From CBDDLD01 sp965230605 (GTDB taxonomy: Bacteria; Bacteroidota; Bacteroidia; Flavobacteriales; Flavobacteriaceae): a stretch of 64,000 nt of DNA. The stretch spans positions 1,240,001-1,304,000 of the forward strand of contig CBDDLD010000004.1 in assembly GCA_965230605.1 (NCBI GenBank). The letters run 5' to 3'. Of the stretch, positions 8,731 through 17,284 are shown one piece after another (position 1 is the first letter of the stretch; each line of letters opens with the position of its first letter). Position numbers and translations under genes: made by a program. The notes beneath the pieces are model-generated. The model was not told the origin of the DNA and did not search any database. It saw only the letters and a program-made list of their open reading frames with translations.

Positions 8731-9270
8731 TTACAAATTTAAGTGCTCTATAATAAAATCTGTACGTTTAGAGACACTTTCAAATGGGACATCAATGAGG
8801 TCGTAGCCAAACTGTTTGTATGTTTTCAATAAATAATCATGAATTACGATGGCCTGTTCAAAGTTTTCGTAGCGTTCACTATCACTTGTGAAAATTTCCT
8901 GCCATGGTGCTAGTACAAAAACGTTATCATAAATACATGTTTTACAAGTATCTATAAAATAATCAGGGTAGGGGTCCTTCACATAATCCATATAGGCCAA
9001 TACATCTGGTAAACCACGATCTAAAAACACAACTTCTGTATTATGTTTAGATGCATCCATATACTGTTGCTTCCTCCCTTGAAGCAGTTTTTCACTAAAT
9101 AATAAAGGATTGGTCAAAAATAATTGCTCTATACCATCTTGTCTTGCCTCTAGAGTGACTTGTCTTGATATTTCTTCAAAACAAACATAATCACGCCTGA
9201 TAAGTTCATTTATGATAGAGGATTTACCTGTTCCCGGTCCTCCAGTAATAGCTATTTTCTTTGTATTCAA
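8731..9270 (-). CDS. Small AAA family ATPase (AAA_28 type)
   Basis: 179 aa with P-loop ITGGPGTGKSSIINEL near residues 8-23 and a likely lid/Walker B region EVVFLDRGLPDVLAYMDY near 98. This pattern belongs to the AAA_28 NTPases, distantly like nucleoside/adenylate kinases. The substrate is unknown. It is the first gene of the operon with recQ and fmt, and divergent from the DUF493 gene. Confidence 0.85.
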   Translation of the reverse strand: MNTKKIAITGGPGTGKSSIINELIRRDYVCFEEISRQVTLEARQDGIEQLFLTNPLLFSEKLLQGRKQQYMDASKHNTEVVFLDRGLPDVLAYMDYVKDPYPDYFIDTCKTCIYDNVFVLAPWQEIFTSDSERYENFEQAIVIHDYLLKTYKQFGYDLIDVPFESVSKRTDFIIEHLNL

Positions 9271-9335
9271 ATTGGCAAGGTTTTGGCTGTAAAAATCGTA
9301 ATTAAAAAATTAAATTAAAAATGTAAAGTTAAGTG

Positions 9336-9343
9336 TATCTTTG
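9336..9343 (+). promoter_or_regulatory. TATCTTTG promoter element before the DUF493 gene
   Basis: Exact TAnnTTTG match only 11-17 nt before the two possible ATG codons, implying an almost leaderless mRNA. No convincing -33 TTG is seen in the AT-rich upstream stretch. Confidence 0.55.
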
Positions 9344-9360
9344 CGCCTGAATTAATGATT

Positions 9361-9654
9361 ATGAATACACCTGAGAAATCTGAAGAATTTTATAATAAAC
9401 TAAGAGAACAATTGTACGATACTGCACTTTGGCCATCAGAGTATCTCTACAAGTTTATTGTGAAAACAGACACAAAAAAAATTGCTGAAGTTGAAGCCTT
9501 ATTTGACAACTTGGGAGCAGTTATACAGACTGTGGCATCTAAGAATGGAAAATATACGAGTATCTCTATCAATGTTAGGATGAAAGATCCTGATGCTGTA
9601 ATTGCAAAATACAAAGAGGTTGCTGAAAATATTGAAGGCGTTATTTCGTTATAA
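9361..9654 (+). CDS. DUF493 family protein
   Basis: 97 aa from the second of two in-frame ATGs (9355 and 9361). The second leaves more room after the promoter element and gives the usual family N-terminus. The ferredoxin-like fold family (YbeD-like) is recognised by WPSEYLYKFIVKTDTKKI near residues 22-39 and SKNGKYTSISINV near 62. It is a small cytosolic protein, perhaps regulatory; its function in this phylum is unknown. Confidence 0.85.
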   Translation: MNTPEKSEEFYNKLREQLYDTALWPSEYLYKFIVKTDTKKIAEVEALFDNLGAVIQTVASKNGKYTSISINVRMKDPDAVIAKYKEVAENIEGVISL

Positions 9655-9748
9655 AAGTCACAATACGTTATTATTTTTTTGTACTTTGCACTAGTGCATA
9701 AGAACTACATGTACATACAAATTACAACTACACACATTCATTTAAATT

Positions 9749-10387
9749 TTGATAGATAATTTAGAATACAATACAGAACGCGAGCATTTAATTATACCAG
9801 AATATGGTCGCCATTTACAAAAGATGGTGAATTATGCGAAATCAAGAGAAACTAAGGAAGAACGTAATCGCTTAGCTAAAGCGATTATCTCCGTGATGGG
9901 TAATTTACAGCCTCACTTAAGAGATGTTCCAGATTTTCAGCACAAGTTATGGGATCAGCTTTTTATTATGGCAGATTTTGAATTAGATGCAGATTCTCCC
10001 TTCGAAAAGCCATCTAAGGAGGTGCTACAGGCAAGACCAGAACCCTTAAAATATCCGCAAAACCATCCTAAATATCGTTTCTATGGAAACAATATTAAAA
10101 CAATGATCGACGTGGCAATCACTTGGGAAGAAGGCGAAATGAAAGAAGCACTTACATATACGATTGCTAACCACATGAAAAAATGCTTCTTGAATTGGAA
10201 TAAAGACACCGTTGAAGATGCTGTGATTTTTGATCACTTATTCGAATTATCACAAGGAAAACTGAACCTTAAAGACAAAGAAGAAGATCTGAGTGATTCT
10301 AGTAGTCTTATGAGGAATAAGAAGAAGTTTTCCGGAAACAAGAAAAGTAATAAAAAGAAATATTCCAATAACAGAAAACGTTACTAA
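9749..10387 (+). CDS. DUF4290 domain-containing protein
   Basis: 212 aa, a conserved Bacteroidota family next to murA. The start is a TTG at 9749: the family motif LEYNTEREHLIIPEYGR begins four codons later and no in-frame ATG precedes it. The C-terminus from about residue 185 is a basic, low-complexity lysine/asparagine tail (KKFSGNKKSNKKKYSNN), suggesting nucleic-acid or membrane-surface binding. Function unknown. It is 6 bp upstream of murA, so the two are co-transcribed. Confidence 0.85.
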   Translation: MIDNLEYNTEREHLIIPEYGRHLQKMVNYAKSRETKEERNRLAKAIISVMGNLQPHLRDVPDFQHKLWDQLFIMADFELDADSPFEKPSKEVLQARPEPLKYPQNHPKYRFYGNNIKTMIDVAITWEEGEMKEALTYTIANHMKKCFLNWNKDTVEDAVIFDHLFELSQGKLNLKDKEEDLSDSSSLMRNKKKFSGNKKSNKKKYSNNRKRY

Positions 10388-10393
10388 GGACGT

Positions 10394-11701
10394 ATGGGGA
10401 CATTTAAGATTGAAGGTGGTCATAAGCTTAAAGGCGCTATAAAACCACAAGGTGCTAAAAACGAAGCTCTACAAATTCTTTGCGCCGTATTACTAACACC
10501 AGAAACAGTAACAATACACAATATTCCAGATATCGTTGATGTCAATAAGCTAATCACCTTATTAGGGAATTTGGGTGTTGAGGTTAAGCAGTTATCCTCT
10601 AACTCGTATACATTTAAAGCAGAACATGTTGATCTAGCGTATCTAGAGTCTGATGCTTTTAAACATGAAGGACGAGGTTTAAGGGGATCTATAATGATTG
10701 TAGGACCTTTATTAGCACGATTTGGTAAGGGATACATTCCGAAACCTGGTGGTGACAAGATTGGACGCCGTCGATTAGATACTCACTTTGAAGGTTTTAT
10801 CAATTTAGGAGCCAAGTTCAGATATAATAGAGAAGAATATTTTTATGGGGTAGAAGCAGATCAGCTTAAAGGAACCTATATGCTTTTAGATGAAGCTTCT
10901 GTTACCGGTACTGCCAATATTGTTATGGCAGCTGTACTGGCTAAGGGACAGACAACGATATATAATGCAGCATGTGAGCCTTATTTACAGCAGTTATGTA
11001 AGATGCTGAACAGAATGGGGGCGAAAATATCCGGTATAGGGTCAAATATGCTTATCATAGATGGTGTTGATCATTTAGGAGGCACAGAGCATACCATGTT
11101 ACCGGACATGATTGAAATAGGTAGTTGGATTGGGCTGGCCGCCATGACCAAAAGTGAACTCACTATTAAAGACGTAAGTTGGGGAGATTTAGGACAAATA
11201 CCAAACGTGTTCAGAAAGTTAGGAATTACAGTTGAGCAGCAAGGAGACGATATCTATATTCCTGCACACACGAACGGTTACGAGATACAAAACTATATAG
11301 ATGGTTCTATCTTAACCATAGCTGATGCACCATGGCCTGGATTTACACCAGACCTTTTGAGTATTGTTCTGGTTATAGCAACTCAAGCTAAAGGTGAAGT
11401 GTTGATCCATCAAAAAATGTTCGAAAGCCGTTTATTCTTTGTAGATAAACTTATAGATATGGGAGCTAAAATCATTTTATGCGATCCGCATAGAGCTACA
11501 GTTATTGGTCATGATTTTAAATCCACGCTCAAAGCGACTACTATGACATCTCCAGATATTAGAGCAGGAATTTCATTATTAATTGCGGCATTATCTGCTA
11601 AAGGAACCTCTACCATCCATAACATCGAGCAGATCGATAGAGGTTATGAAAATATTGATGAGCGTTTAAGAGCCATTGGAGCCAAAATAGAACGCTTATA
11701 A
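10394..11701 (+). CDS. murA: UDP-N-acetylglucosamine 1-carboxyvinyltransferase (Asp-type active site)
   Basis: 435 aa with the two-domain EPT fold. The N-terminus has GGHKLKGAIKPQGAKNEAL, with the conserved Lys-Asn pair near residue 22. MurA transfers enolpyruvate from PEP to UDP-GlcNAc, the first committed step of peptidoglycan synthesis. The loop that in E. coli reads PGGCAIGARP reads PGGDKIGRRR here, placing Asp121 where the catalytic Cys115 normally sits. Asp variants of this kind are active and insensitive to fosfomycin in other bacteria. A strong terminator follows. Confidence 0.95.
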   Translation: MGTFKIEGGHKLKGAIKPQGAKNEALQILCAVLLTPETVTIHNIPDIVDVNKLITLLGNLGVEVKQLSSNSYTFKAEHVDLAYLESDAFKHEGRGLRGSIMIVGPLLARFGKGYIPKPGGDKIGRRRLDTHFEGFINLGAKFRYNREEYFYGVEADQLKGTYMLLDEASVTGTANIVMAAVLAKGQTTIYNAACEPYLQQLCKMLNRMGAKISGIGSNMLIIDGVDHLGGTEHTMLPDMIEIGSWIGLAAMTKSELTIKDVSWGDLGQIPNVFRKLGITVEQQGDDIYIPAHTNGYEIQNYIDGSILTIADAPWPGFTPDLLSIVLVIATQAKGEVLIHQKMFESRLFFVDKLIDMGAKIILCDPHRATVIGHDFKSTLKATTMTSPDIRAGISLLIAALSAKGTSTIHNIEQIDRGYENIDERLRAIGAKIERL

Positions 11702-11707
11702 CATAGA

Positions 11708-11735
11708 AAAAGCCCTGAGGATTCAGGGCTTTTCA
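11708..11735 (+). terminator. Terminator of the DUF4290-murA operon
   Basis: Perfect stem AGCCCTGA / TCAGGGCT (11711-11718 and 11723-11730) with a GGAT loop, A-run before and TTTT after. Confidence 0.9.
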
Positions 11736-11862
11736 AATTTTTCAAATACTGTTTTTGAAATGGTTACATAGATTCAAAAAAAATTGTTTACAACAATTTT
11801 CATTGTCTATAACGCAATATTTTTTGGTTTATTGTATTACTGATTACTTTTTTTGAAAAAGA

Positions 11863-13161
11863 TTAATTTAGAGCACTTTTATACACTTCTAAACAACGTT
11901 CCCTAGCCATTTTATGATCTACTATAGGTTGAGGGTATGTAAGTTCCTGAAAATCCGGAGCCCATCGTTTTATATATGTCAAATCCTTATCAAACTTTTC
12001 AACTTGAGATGTCGGGTTAAAAATTCTAAAATATGGAGCGGCATCCACGCCACAGCCTGCAACCCATTGCCAATTGCCTACATTACTCGCCATTTCATAG
12101 TCGTGCAGTTTTTCAGCAAAATAGGCCTCACCCCAACGCCAATCGATAAGGAGGTGCTTGCATAAAAAGCTTCCAACGAGCATTCGCACTCTATTATGCA
12201 TAAAACCCGTTTCATTGAGTTGTCGCATTGCAGCATCAACTAATGGGTATCCGGTCTTACCATCGCACCAGGCTTTGAACTCGACTTCATTGTTACGCCA
12301 TTCTATGCGGTCATATTTAGGCTTAAAGCTGCTGTCTTTGGTATGAGGAAAATGCCATAAGATTTGCATGAAGAATTCGCGCCATATTAATTCTTGCCAG
12401 AAAACTTCATTTTTAGTTTGAGTCGCCATTCTGACCATTGCTCTTACACTCACGGTCCCAAAACGCAGATGAGGTCCCAATTTTGAAGTGGCGTCCAATG
12501 CAGGGAAATTTCGAGTGGCTTCGTAATTTTCAATCAGAGATGTACTGATTTTATAATTCTGAATCTTTTGGTCAGAAGACTCAAAACCGATGTCAACCAA
12601 ACTCAAACTAGGTAAGGCATCATCATTATATAAATTATTGATGAGCGCTAAAGAATCATATGAAGCTACCATATCTGAAGAGAAATTGGTCTTCCACTGC
12701 TTCATATACGGTGTATAGACGACATAAGGCGTGCCGTCTTTTTTGACAATATCATTTCTCTCAAAAATCACTTGATCTTTGAACGTCTTAAATGCTACAG
12801 ACGTTGACTTTAAAAACGCCTCAATAGTGGTATCTCTTTGTATCGCGTAAGGCTCATAATCATGATTCGTATAGACTGTGTTTATAGTGTATTTTGAAGT
12901 CAGTGTTTCAAAGATGTCTATGGGGTTTCCATGGTACTGTGCAATTGTTTTTTGAGAAACAGCGAGTTGGTCATTCATTCTACTTAAACATTCATGAATG
13001 AACGTGACTCTGGCATCATCTTTAGGAAGTTTATCTAAAATATCACTGTCAAAAATAAAAATAGGAAGCACTGGTAAGTCTGAGGATAAAGCATGATAAA
13101 GCCCTACGTTGTCTTCTAGTCTAAGATCTCTCCTGAACCAAAAAATGTTGATTTCTGTCAT
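11863..13161 (-). CDS. phr: Class I CPD-type deoxyribodipyrimidine photolyase
   Basis: 432 aa. The N-terminal antenna domain starts NIFWFRRDLRLEDN. The C-terminal FAD domain carries WRWGEAYFAEKL and NVGNWQWVAGCGVDAAPYF near residues 355-385, typical of CPD photolyases and including conserved tryptophans of the electron-transfer chain. It repairs cyclobutane pyrimidine dimers with blue light. It is the last gene of the long operon that starts at 17190 and overlaps the SRPBCC gene by 1 nt. folE in the same operon could supply a pterin for its antenna cofactor (inference). Confidence 0.93.
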   Translation of the reverse strand: MTEINIFWFRRDLRLEDNVGLYHALSSDLPVLPIFIFDSDILDKLPKDDARVTFIHECLSRMNDQLAVSQKTIAQYHGNPIDIFETLTSKYTINTVYTNHDYEPYAIQRDTTIEAFLKSTSVAFKTFKDQVIFERNDIVKKDGTPYVVYTPYMKQWKTNFSSDMVASYDSLALINNLYNDDALPSLSLVDIGFESSDQKIQNYKISTSLIENYEATRNFPALDATSKLGPHLRFGTVSVRAMVRMATQTKNEVFWQELIWREFFMQILWHFPHTKDSSFKPKYDRIEWRNNEVEFKAWCDGKTGYPLVDAAMRQLNETGFMHNRVRMLVGSFLCKHLLIDWRWGEAYFAEKLHDYEMASNVGNWQWVAGCGVDAAPYFRIFNPTSQVEKFDKDLTYIKRWAPDFQELTYPQPIVDHKMARERCLEVYKSALN

Positions 13162-13631
13162 TATGAGTTGTCGTATTTACCAAAAAGCGCTTCTAGCTTT
13201 TCTTTTCTGTAATTAAAGATCTCTTCTAATTTCGGTTTTACCAGAATAGGATGTATAAGTTGCCCTAACCATCCCATAGGTACTTTATAATCTATAATAT
13301 CTTCCATTTCCACACCGCCTTCTATAGATTTTATAAAATGTTTGTGATGCCACAAGGCATAGGGGCCAAAGCGCTGCTCATCTACAAAATACTCATTATC
13401 CTTAACATGAGTGATTTCGGTCACCCATTTTGTTTTAATTCCTAAAACCGGTGTAACAATATATTGAATCATTTGCCCCGGATACATCGCTCTATCTGCT
13501 CCAGACAAAATATTAAACCCCATATAGTCAGGAGTAATTGTTTTGAGGTTTCTGGGATCAGACAAGAATGCCCAAGCTTCCTCTTTGGTTATAGGTAAGT
13601 TTTGTTTTTTGTGTAGGGTATATATTTTCAT
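13161..13631 (-). CDS. SRPBCC family (cyclase/dehydrase-like) protein
   Basis: 156 aa. The N-terminal KQNLPITKEEAWAFLSDPRN is the START/SRPBCC entry motif, and LKTITPDYMGFNIL and RFGPYALWHHKHFI are typical of the subgroup found beside photolyase genes. It probably binds a hydrophobic ligand. It overlaps phr by 1 nt and follows tspO by 2 nt, so it belongs to the light-stress operon. The ligand is unknown. Confidence 0.82.
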   Translation of the reverse strand: MKIYTLHKKQNLPITKEEAWAFLSDPRNLKTITPDYMGFNILSGADRAMYPGQMIQYIVTPVLGIKTKWVTEITHVKDNEYFVDEQRFGPYALWHHKHFIKSIEGGVEMEDIIDYKVPMGWLGQLIHPILVKPKLEEIFNYRKEKLEALFGKYDNS

Positions 13632-13633
13632 GG

Positions 13634-14098
13634 TTAGTTGTTAAAAAGAATATAGGCATTTAATGAGGTAGCTATGCATAACCATATCATATACGGCAAT
13701 AACAGATAGCGAATTTTACCTAAGAATTCATCTTGAAATGAAATAAACAGATAAAAAATTAAGAGGGTTAATCCTACTAAAACACCTAAGCCTAGAGTAA
13801 TCATATGTTGATTAAAGAATATGTAATTCCAGCTGATATTAAGAATAACTTGGATTACAAATAACGTTTTTACGTAGGTGGAGTTTCTTATGGAAAACAA
13901 ATACGCTAAGTATATTGAGAAACAGATCATAATAATTGTCCAGGCTGTACCAAATACCCAGCTTGGAGGTGTCCATGGTGCTTTATTAAGCTGTTGATAC
14001 CAATCTGTTATTGGTCCATCATTCATTAACCAACTGCCTAATGCGAGGCCACCAAAGTTGATAATCAGAAATAATATAATATACTTTGCTTTAGACAT
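13634..14098 (-). CDS. tspO: TspO/MBR family membrane protein
   Basis: 154 aa with five predicted membrane helices. The TspO signature NKAPWTPPSWVFGTAWTI near residues 38-55 and later WNYIFFNQHMITLGLG near 90 are visible. TspO proteins bind porphyrins and sterols and are linked to light and oxygen-dependent regulation or tetrapyrrole breakdown. Its place between SRPBCC and glutathione-peroxidase genes fits a photo-oxidative stress role. Confidence 0.93.
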   Translation of the reverse strand: MSKAKYIILFLIINFGGLALGSWLMNDGPITDWYQQLNKAPWTPPSWVFGTAWTIIMICFSIYLAYLFSIRNSTYVKTLFVIQVILNISWNYIFFNQHMITLGLGVLVGLTLLIFYLFISFQDEFLGKIRYLLLPYMIWLCIATSLNAYILFNN

Positions 14099-14104
14099 AG
14101 TAAT

Positions 14105-14275
14105 TTATTTGTCCTTAAGACGGTCTATTTGTTCCAATAGCTTTTGGGCTTCAGCATACTTTTTATCGCTTTCAGCTCTATTTGTGGTAGATAAAGCATG
14201 CCATTGTGCCATTAGCTTTTCATACTGTTTCTGAAGCTTTTCGAGCTCGGTTGATTTTTTAAATAGTCCAAACAT
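14105..14275 (-). CDS. Lacal_2735 family small protein
   Basis: 56 aa starting MFGLFKKSTELEKLQKQYEK. The upstream-extended frame starting at 14338 is rejected because it runs into the gpx coding region. The protein is one charged amphipathic helix or coiled coil with the conserved LSTTNRAESDKKYAEA stretch. It is a short flavobacterial family of unknown function, often found in stress operons. It lies 1 nt after the gpx stop. Confidence 0.8.
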   Translation of the reverse strand: MFGLFKKSTELEKLQKQYEKLMAQWHALSTTNRAESDKKYAEAQKLLEQIDRLKDK

Positions 14276-14276
14276 G

Positions 14277-14816
14277 TTATTTAAGGTATTTAGTGATTTT
14301 TGAACTTGTGGGCTTAGTAATTGAGTAAAACACATCAATTAAGCTCCCATTTTCATCGATTAAGTATTTCTGAAAATTCCACTTTACGCTTGAACTTTTC
14401 TTCCCATTGATCGCTTTTTTTGTTAACCATTGATAAAGTGGATGTTGATTAGAACCTTTGACATCAATTTTCTCACTCATCAAAAAAGAGACACCATAAT
14501 TAGCTTCACAAAACGATTCTATTTCAGAAGCACTTCCAGGCTCTTGCTTGCCAAATTGATTACATGGTAGTCCTATAACTTGAAGCTTATCTTTATAATA
14601 ATCTGAAAGTGTTTGGAGCTCCTTGTACTGTGGTGTAAAACCACATTTTGAAGCCACATTGACAAAGAGTATTTTTTTGGTCTTAAACTCAGAAAGATCT
14701 ATAGTTTTCCCCTGTAAAGACTTTAAAGGGATGTCATATATTGATGATTTTGGTTCACTCTCATATTGATCTCCTTTGGTGTTAAGTGTTGCTACAAATA
14801 TCTTAAAAGGGTTCAT
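14277..14816 (-). CDS. Glutathione peroxidase family (Cys type)
   Basis: 179 aa. Active-site motif NVASKCGFTPQYKELQ near residues 50-65 has cysteine in place of selenocysteine. The Gln and Trp of the catalytic set are in LPCNQFGKQEPGS near 83 and KWNFQKYLID near 145. Such Cys-type enzymes in bacteria usually use thioredoxin as reductant and remove lipid or hydrogen peroxide. There is no clear signal peptide. It sits in the photolyase/TspO operon. Confidence 0.94.
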   Translation of the reverse strand: MNPFKIFVATLNTKGDQYESEPKSSIYDIPLKSLQGKTIDLSEFKTKKILFVNVASKCGFTPQYKELQTLSDYYKDKLQVIGLPCNQFGKQEPGSASEIESFCEANYGVSFLMSEKIDVKGSNQHPLYQWLTKKAINGKKSSSVKWNFQKYLIDENGSLIDVFYSITKPTSSKITKYLK

Positions 14817-14822
14817 AGAATC

Positions 14823-15506
14823 TTAAATTTTAAAGCTTACTATACCACAATCCATTTCAAAGATTTGTCCTGATATAGATGCTGTTTTTTCTGATATTAA
14901 GAAGGCTGCCATATCTGCTACTTCAGTTGGGGATAAGTATTTTTTTAATGGATGGCGTTCTTTGATAACTTCAACCATTCTATCATTTCTTAAAAGTTTT
15001 GAAGCTAACTCTGTATCAGTAACAGTAGGAGCTATCCCATTGATTCTAACTGTTGGAGCCAATTCTGCTCCTAAGGTTTTTACCAGTCCTTCAACACCTG
15101 ATTTAGCTACTGCAATGCTAGCATGAAACGGCATTCCTAATTTTGCTGCTACAGTACTGAAGAGTAGGATAGAAGGATTATTACCTTTTTTCAATACAGG
15201 GAGATAGGTCTGAATTGTCCGAACTGCTCCCAGAACGTTGATATTAAAGTCGTCTTTAAAATCTTCAATCTTTAGTCGGTTAATAGGCTTCAGGTTAATA
15301 CTCCCCGGACAGTATATGATATGGTCTATGTGTTCAATTTCCGGGAGATTATCTTCCAGTATGTCACATGGGTGATGTATCAAATTTGGATGATCAATAT
15401 TCGGTTGAGATCGACTAAGGTTGATCACTTTATATGACGAAAGCAAAGATTCGACAATCGCTTTGCCTATACCTTTGCTTCCGCCAACAATTAGTATTGT
15501 ATTCAT
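14823..15506 (-). CDS. Short-chain dehydrogenase/reductase, atypical (catalytic Tyr replaced)
   Basis: 227 aa Rossmann protein with the cofactor motif IVGGSKGIGKAIV near residue 5 and the catalytic serine region LLFSTVAAK near 113. The classical YxxxK is read as IAVAK here (within FHASIAVAKSG), so the tyrosine is missing while the lysine remains. C-terminal RINGIAPTVTDTELAS is family-typical. Related SDRs accompany photolyase/cryptochrome genes in other bacteria. With the tyrosine absent, oxidoreductase activity is uncertain. Confidence 0.85.
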   Translation of the reverse strand: MNTILIVGGSKGIGKAIVESLLSSYKVINLSRSQPNIDHPNLIHHPCDILEDNLPEIEHIDHIIYCPGSINLKPINRLKIEDFKDDFNINVLGAVRTIQTYLPVLKKGNNPSILLFSTVAAKLGMPFHASIAVAKSGVEGLVKTLGAELAPTVRINGIAPTVTDTELASKLLRNDRMVEVIKERHPLKKYLSPTEVADMAAFLISEKTASISGQIFEMDCGIVSFKI

Positions 15507-15508
15507 TA

Positions 15509-15736
15509 TTATGCTGCAGTTAAAGGACGCCCTTTAAGACGTTTCTCGATCTTTTGCTTAATAACAGTTAAACGCTTCATAATATCCATGATTTTTGCAT
15601 CTTTCTTTTGCTTGTATATTTCGTTTAAACTTAATATCAATTCTTTAGCTTCCCTAGATGCTAGGATACGATCACTTGTGGTTTTGAATGAAAACTTTCT
15701 GTTTTCAAATTCATGAGCTCTATCTATTATATCCAT
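15509..15736 (-). CDS. Conserved small helical protein, function unknown
   Basis: 75 aa, predicted all-helical and rich in lysine and arginine, ending KIEKRLKGRPLTAA. No known domain was recognised. It lies 2 nt after the SDR start on the upstream side and 4 nt from folE, so it is tightly coupled in the operon. The tight spacing and clean frame support a real gene. Confidence 0.7.
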   Translation of the reverse strand: MDIIDRAHEFENRKFSFKTTSDRILASREAKELILSLNEIYKQKKDAKIMDIMKRLTVIKQKIEKRLKGRPLTAA

Positions 15737-15740
15737 GGTT

Positions 15741-16433
15741 TTAATTATTTATATAGTTTTGTAATTCTCTTATCTTATCTGGTGTGTCAAACTTACCTCC
15801 ATAATAGGTGGTAACTGTAGCTGAAGTATCATCCTTAACACCTCTGGATGATACGCATAAGTGCTTAGCATCAATAATTACGGCAACGTCTTCAGTTTGT
15901 AAAACACGTTTCAGTTCGTTGGCAATTTGATTCGTTAAACGTTCTTGTACTTGAGGCCGTTTGGCATAATACTGCACAATTCTATTTAATTTTGATAGCC
16001 CAATTACTTTCCCTGAGGAGATATAAGCTACATGTGCTTTACCTATAATCGGAACAAAATGGTGTTCACAATTAGAGTAAAACGTGATGTCCTTCTCAAC
16101 GAGCATCTGGTTATATTGATACTTATTATCAAACAGCGCTACTTTAGGTTTATTTTTAGGGTCTAATCCCGAAAATATTTCTTCTACATACATTTTAGCA
16201 ACACGATCTGGTGTGCCTTTTAAAGAGTCGTCATTTAGGTCTAATCCCAATACATCCATAATTTCAGAGAAAAGGATTGAAATTCGTTCCTTCTTTTCTT
16301 CATTAGACATGTCAAAAGCATTTGCTTTCATTGGGGTTTCTAAACCAGTGAATAAATGGTCATCTCCGATGTCTTCGATAGAGAATCCATTTAAGCTGTG
16401 ACCATTTTTCTTTGTTACGGTTTGTGTGTTCAT
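15741..16433 (-). CDS. folE: GTP cyclohydrolase I
   Basis: 230 aa from MNTQTVTKKNG; an upstream ATG at 16469 is less likely. The zinc site and catalytic motif FYSNCEHHFVPIIGKAHVAY is near residues 118-137, followed by GLSKLNRIVQYYAKRPQVQE and later CVSSRGVKDDTS. The enzyme turns GTP into dihydroneopterin triphosphate, the entry to folates and pterins. A folE copy inside a photolyase operon suggests a supply of the methenyl-THF or pterin antenna cofactor (inference). Confidence 0.95.
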   Translation of the reverse strand: MNTQTVTKKNGHSLNGFSIEDIGDDHLFTGLETPMKANAFDMSNEEKKERISILFSEIMDVLGLDLNDDSLKGTPDRVAKMYVEEIFSGLDPKNKPKVALFDNKYQYNQMLVEKDITFYSNCEHHFVPIIGKAHVAYISSGKVIGLSKLNRIVQYYAKRPQVQERLTNQIANELKRVLQTEDVAVIIDAKHLCVSSRGVKDDTSATVTTYYGGKFDTPDKIRELQNYINN

Positions 16434-16488
16434 AAGGTCTTTTTTATGTGCTGTCCTTAAGTACTCCAATCTTAAGGCAAAGCACGTG

Positions 16489-16755
16489 TTAACGTTTTGA
16501 AATAGAGTTATTTGAAATTTGTCTTTGCCTGGAGCATTTGAAACGCCCTTCGGTAAAGGTTCTTTTTTTTATATGTTTTGTCGTTCTACCTGCCACACGA
16601 GCTCTCCACAATCGAAAACTACCGGGCTTGAGTTCTCTTCGCATTAGCTTTATAACATCTTGCTCAGTTAACCCAAACTGATGCGTTATAGCACCGAAGG
16701 GTGTACGGTCTTCCCAAGCCATCTCTATAATTCTATCAATTTCAGTTTCTGACAT
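16489..16755 (-). CDS. TIGR03643 family protein
   Basis: 88 aa with an HTH-like N-terminus: MAWEDRTPFGAITHQFGLTE near residues 12-31, then LMRRELKPGSFRLWRARVAG and a basic tail. This matches the short TIGR03643 family, which co-occurs with photolyase/cryptochrome genes; its function is unknown. It is 3 nt after the next upstream gene. Confidence 0.85.
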   Translation of the reverse strand: MSETEIDRIIEMAWEDRTPFGAITHQFGLTEQDVIKLMRRELKPGSFRLWRARVAGRTTKHIKKRTFTEGRFKCSRQRQISNNSISKR

Positions 16756-16758
16756 AAT

Positions 16759-17190
16759 TTATAATTCAGAGGGCATGTTAAATGCCAGATCATACTTTAC
16801 TTTCTCATCCAAAAGCTTGCCAAAGAACTTTTTATTCTCTTTAAAGGTCATATTGTCTTTAAATTGTATAAATCGCCCCTGAGCATGTATACTAGAACCA
16901 TTTGTTTTGTACAACACTAACTGGTAATAAGGAATAATCCATGTGAAATTTTTTAGTCCTTTAGTTATGTATATGAGTATTCCTTTTGGTCTTAGTTCGA
17001 TATTGGCATAGTTAATATCTGATACAGAATTTAACAGATGCTTCATATTAGGACTCACCTCACTTATCATCATCCGTTTAGAACCTACGCCATTCATTTT
17101 CAGTTTTTGAATGAACGAAAATGGTGTGCCAACGAGATCGTCTATAATTTGCTTGGTCTCCTTATCATAATATGTCGTTTCTACTATCAT
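16759..17190 (-). CDS. Conserved hypothetical protein, first gene of the photolyase operon
   Basis: 143 aa from the ATG at 17190 (MIVETTYYDKETKQ). A longer frame from 17229 would start inside the promoter and is rejected. No membrane helix or recognised domain. It contains the basic stretch LRPKGILIYITKGLKNFTW mid-protein and looks like a compact alpha/beta protein. It directly follows a strong promoter with an inverted-repeat operator, so it heads the ten-gene operon down to 11863. Confidence 0.75.
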   Translation of the reverse strand: MIVETTYYDKETKQIIDDLVGTPFSFIQKLKMNGVGSKRMMISEVSPNMKHLLNSVSDINYANIELRPKGILIYITKGLKNFTWIIPYYQLVLYKTNGSSIHAQGRFIQFKDNMTFKENKKFFGKLLDEKVKYDLAFNMPSEL

Positions 17191-17199
17191 AATCTTACT

Positions 17200-17242
17200 C
17201 AAATTTACAAAATGTTTAATCTTTTTCAATTAATGTTAAACA
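17200..17242 (-). promoter_or_regulatory. Promoter with TGTTTAA-N16-TTAAACA operator (site A)
   Basis: On the minus strand a TTG (17227-17229) is followed after 19 nt by TAAATTTG (17200-17207). An exact inverted repeat, TGTTTAA (top-strand 17213-17219) and TTAAACA (17236-17242), is spaced by 16 nt and brackets the -33 region. The proximal half-site ends 5 bp from the -7 element. The same arrangement is found at 20895-20937. The gene starts at 17190, so the leader is only a few nucleotides. Confidence 0.75.
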
Positions 17243-17284
17243 AAAATTAACAGATTATTAGTAAATGAGTCTAGAAATTCGGGT

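Noticed and set aside
14276..14338. N-terminal extension of the Lacal_2735 protein
   Set aside because: The extra 21 codons lie inside the gpx coding sequence and precede the conserved MFGLFKK start.
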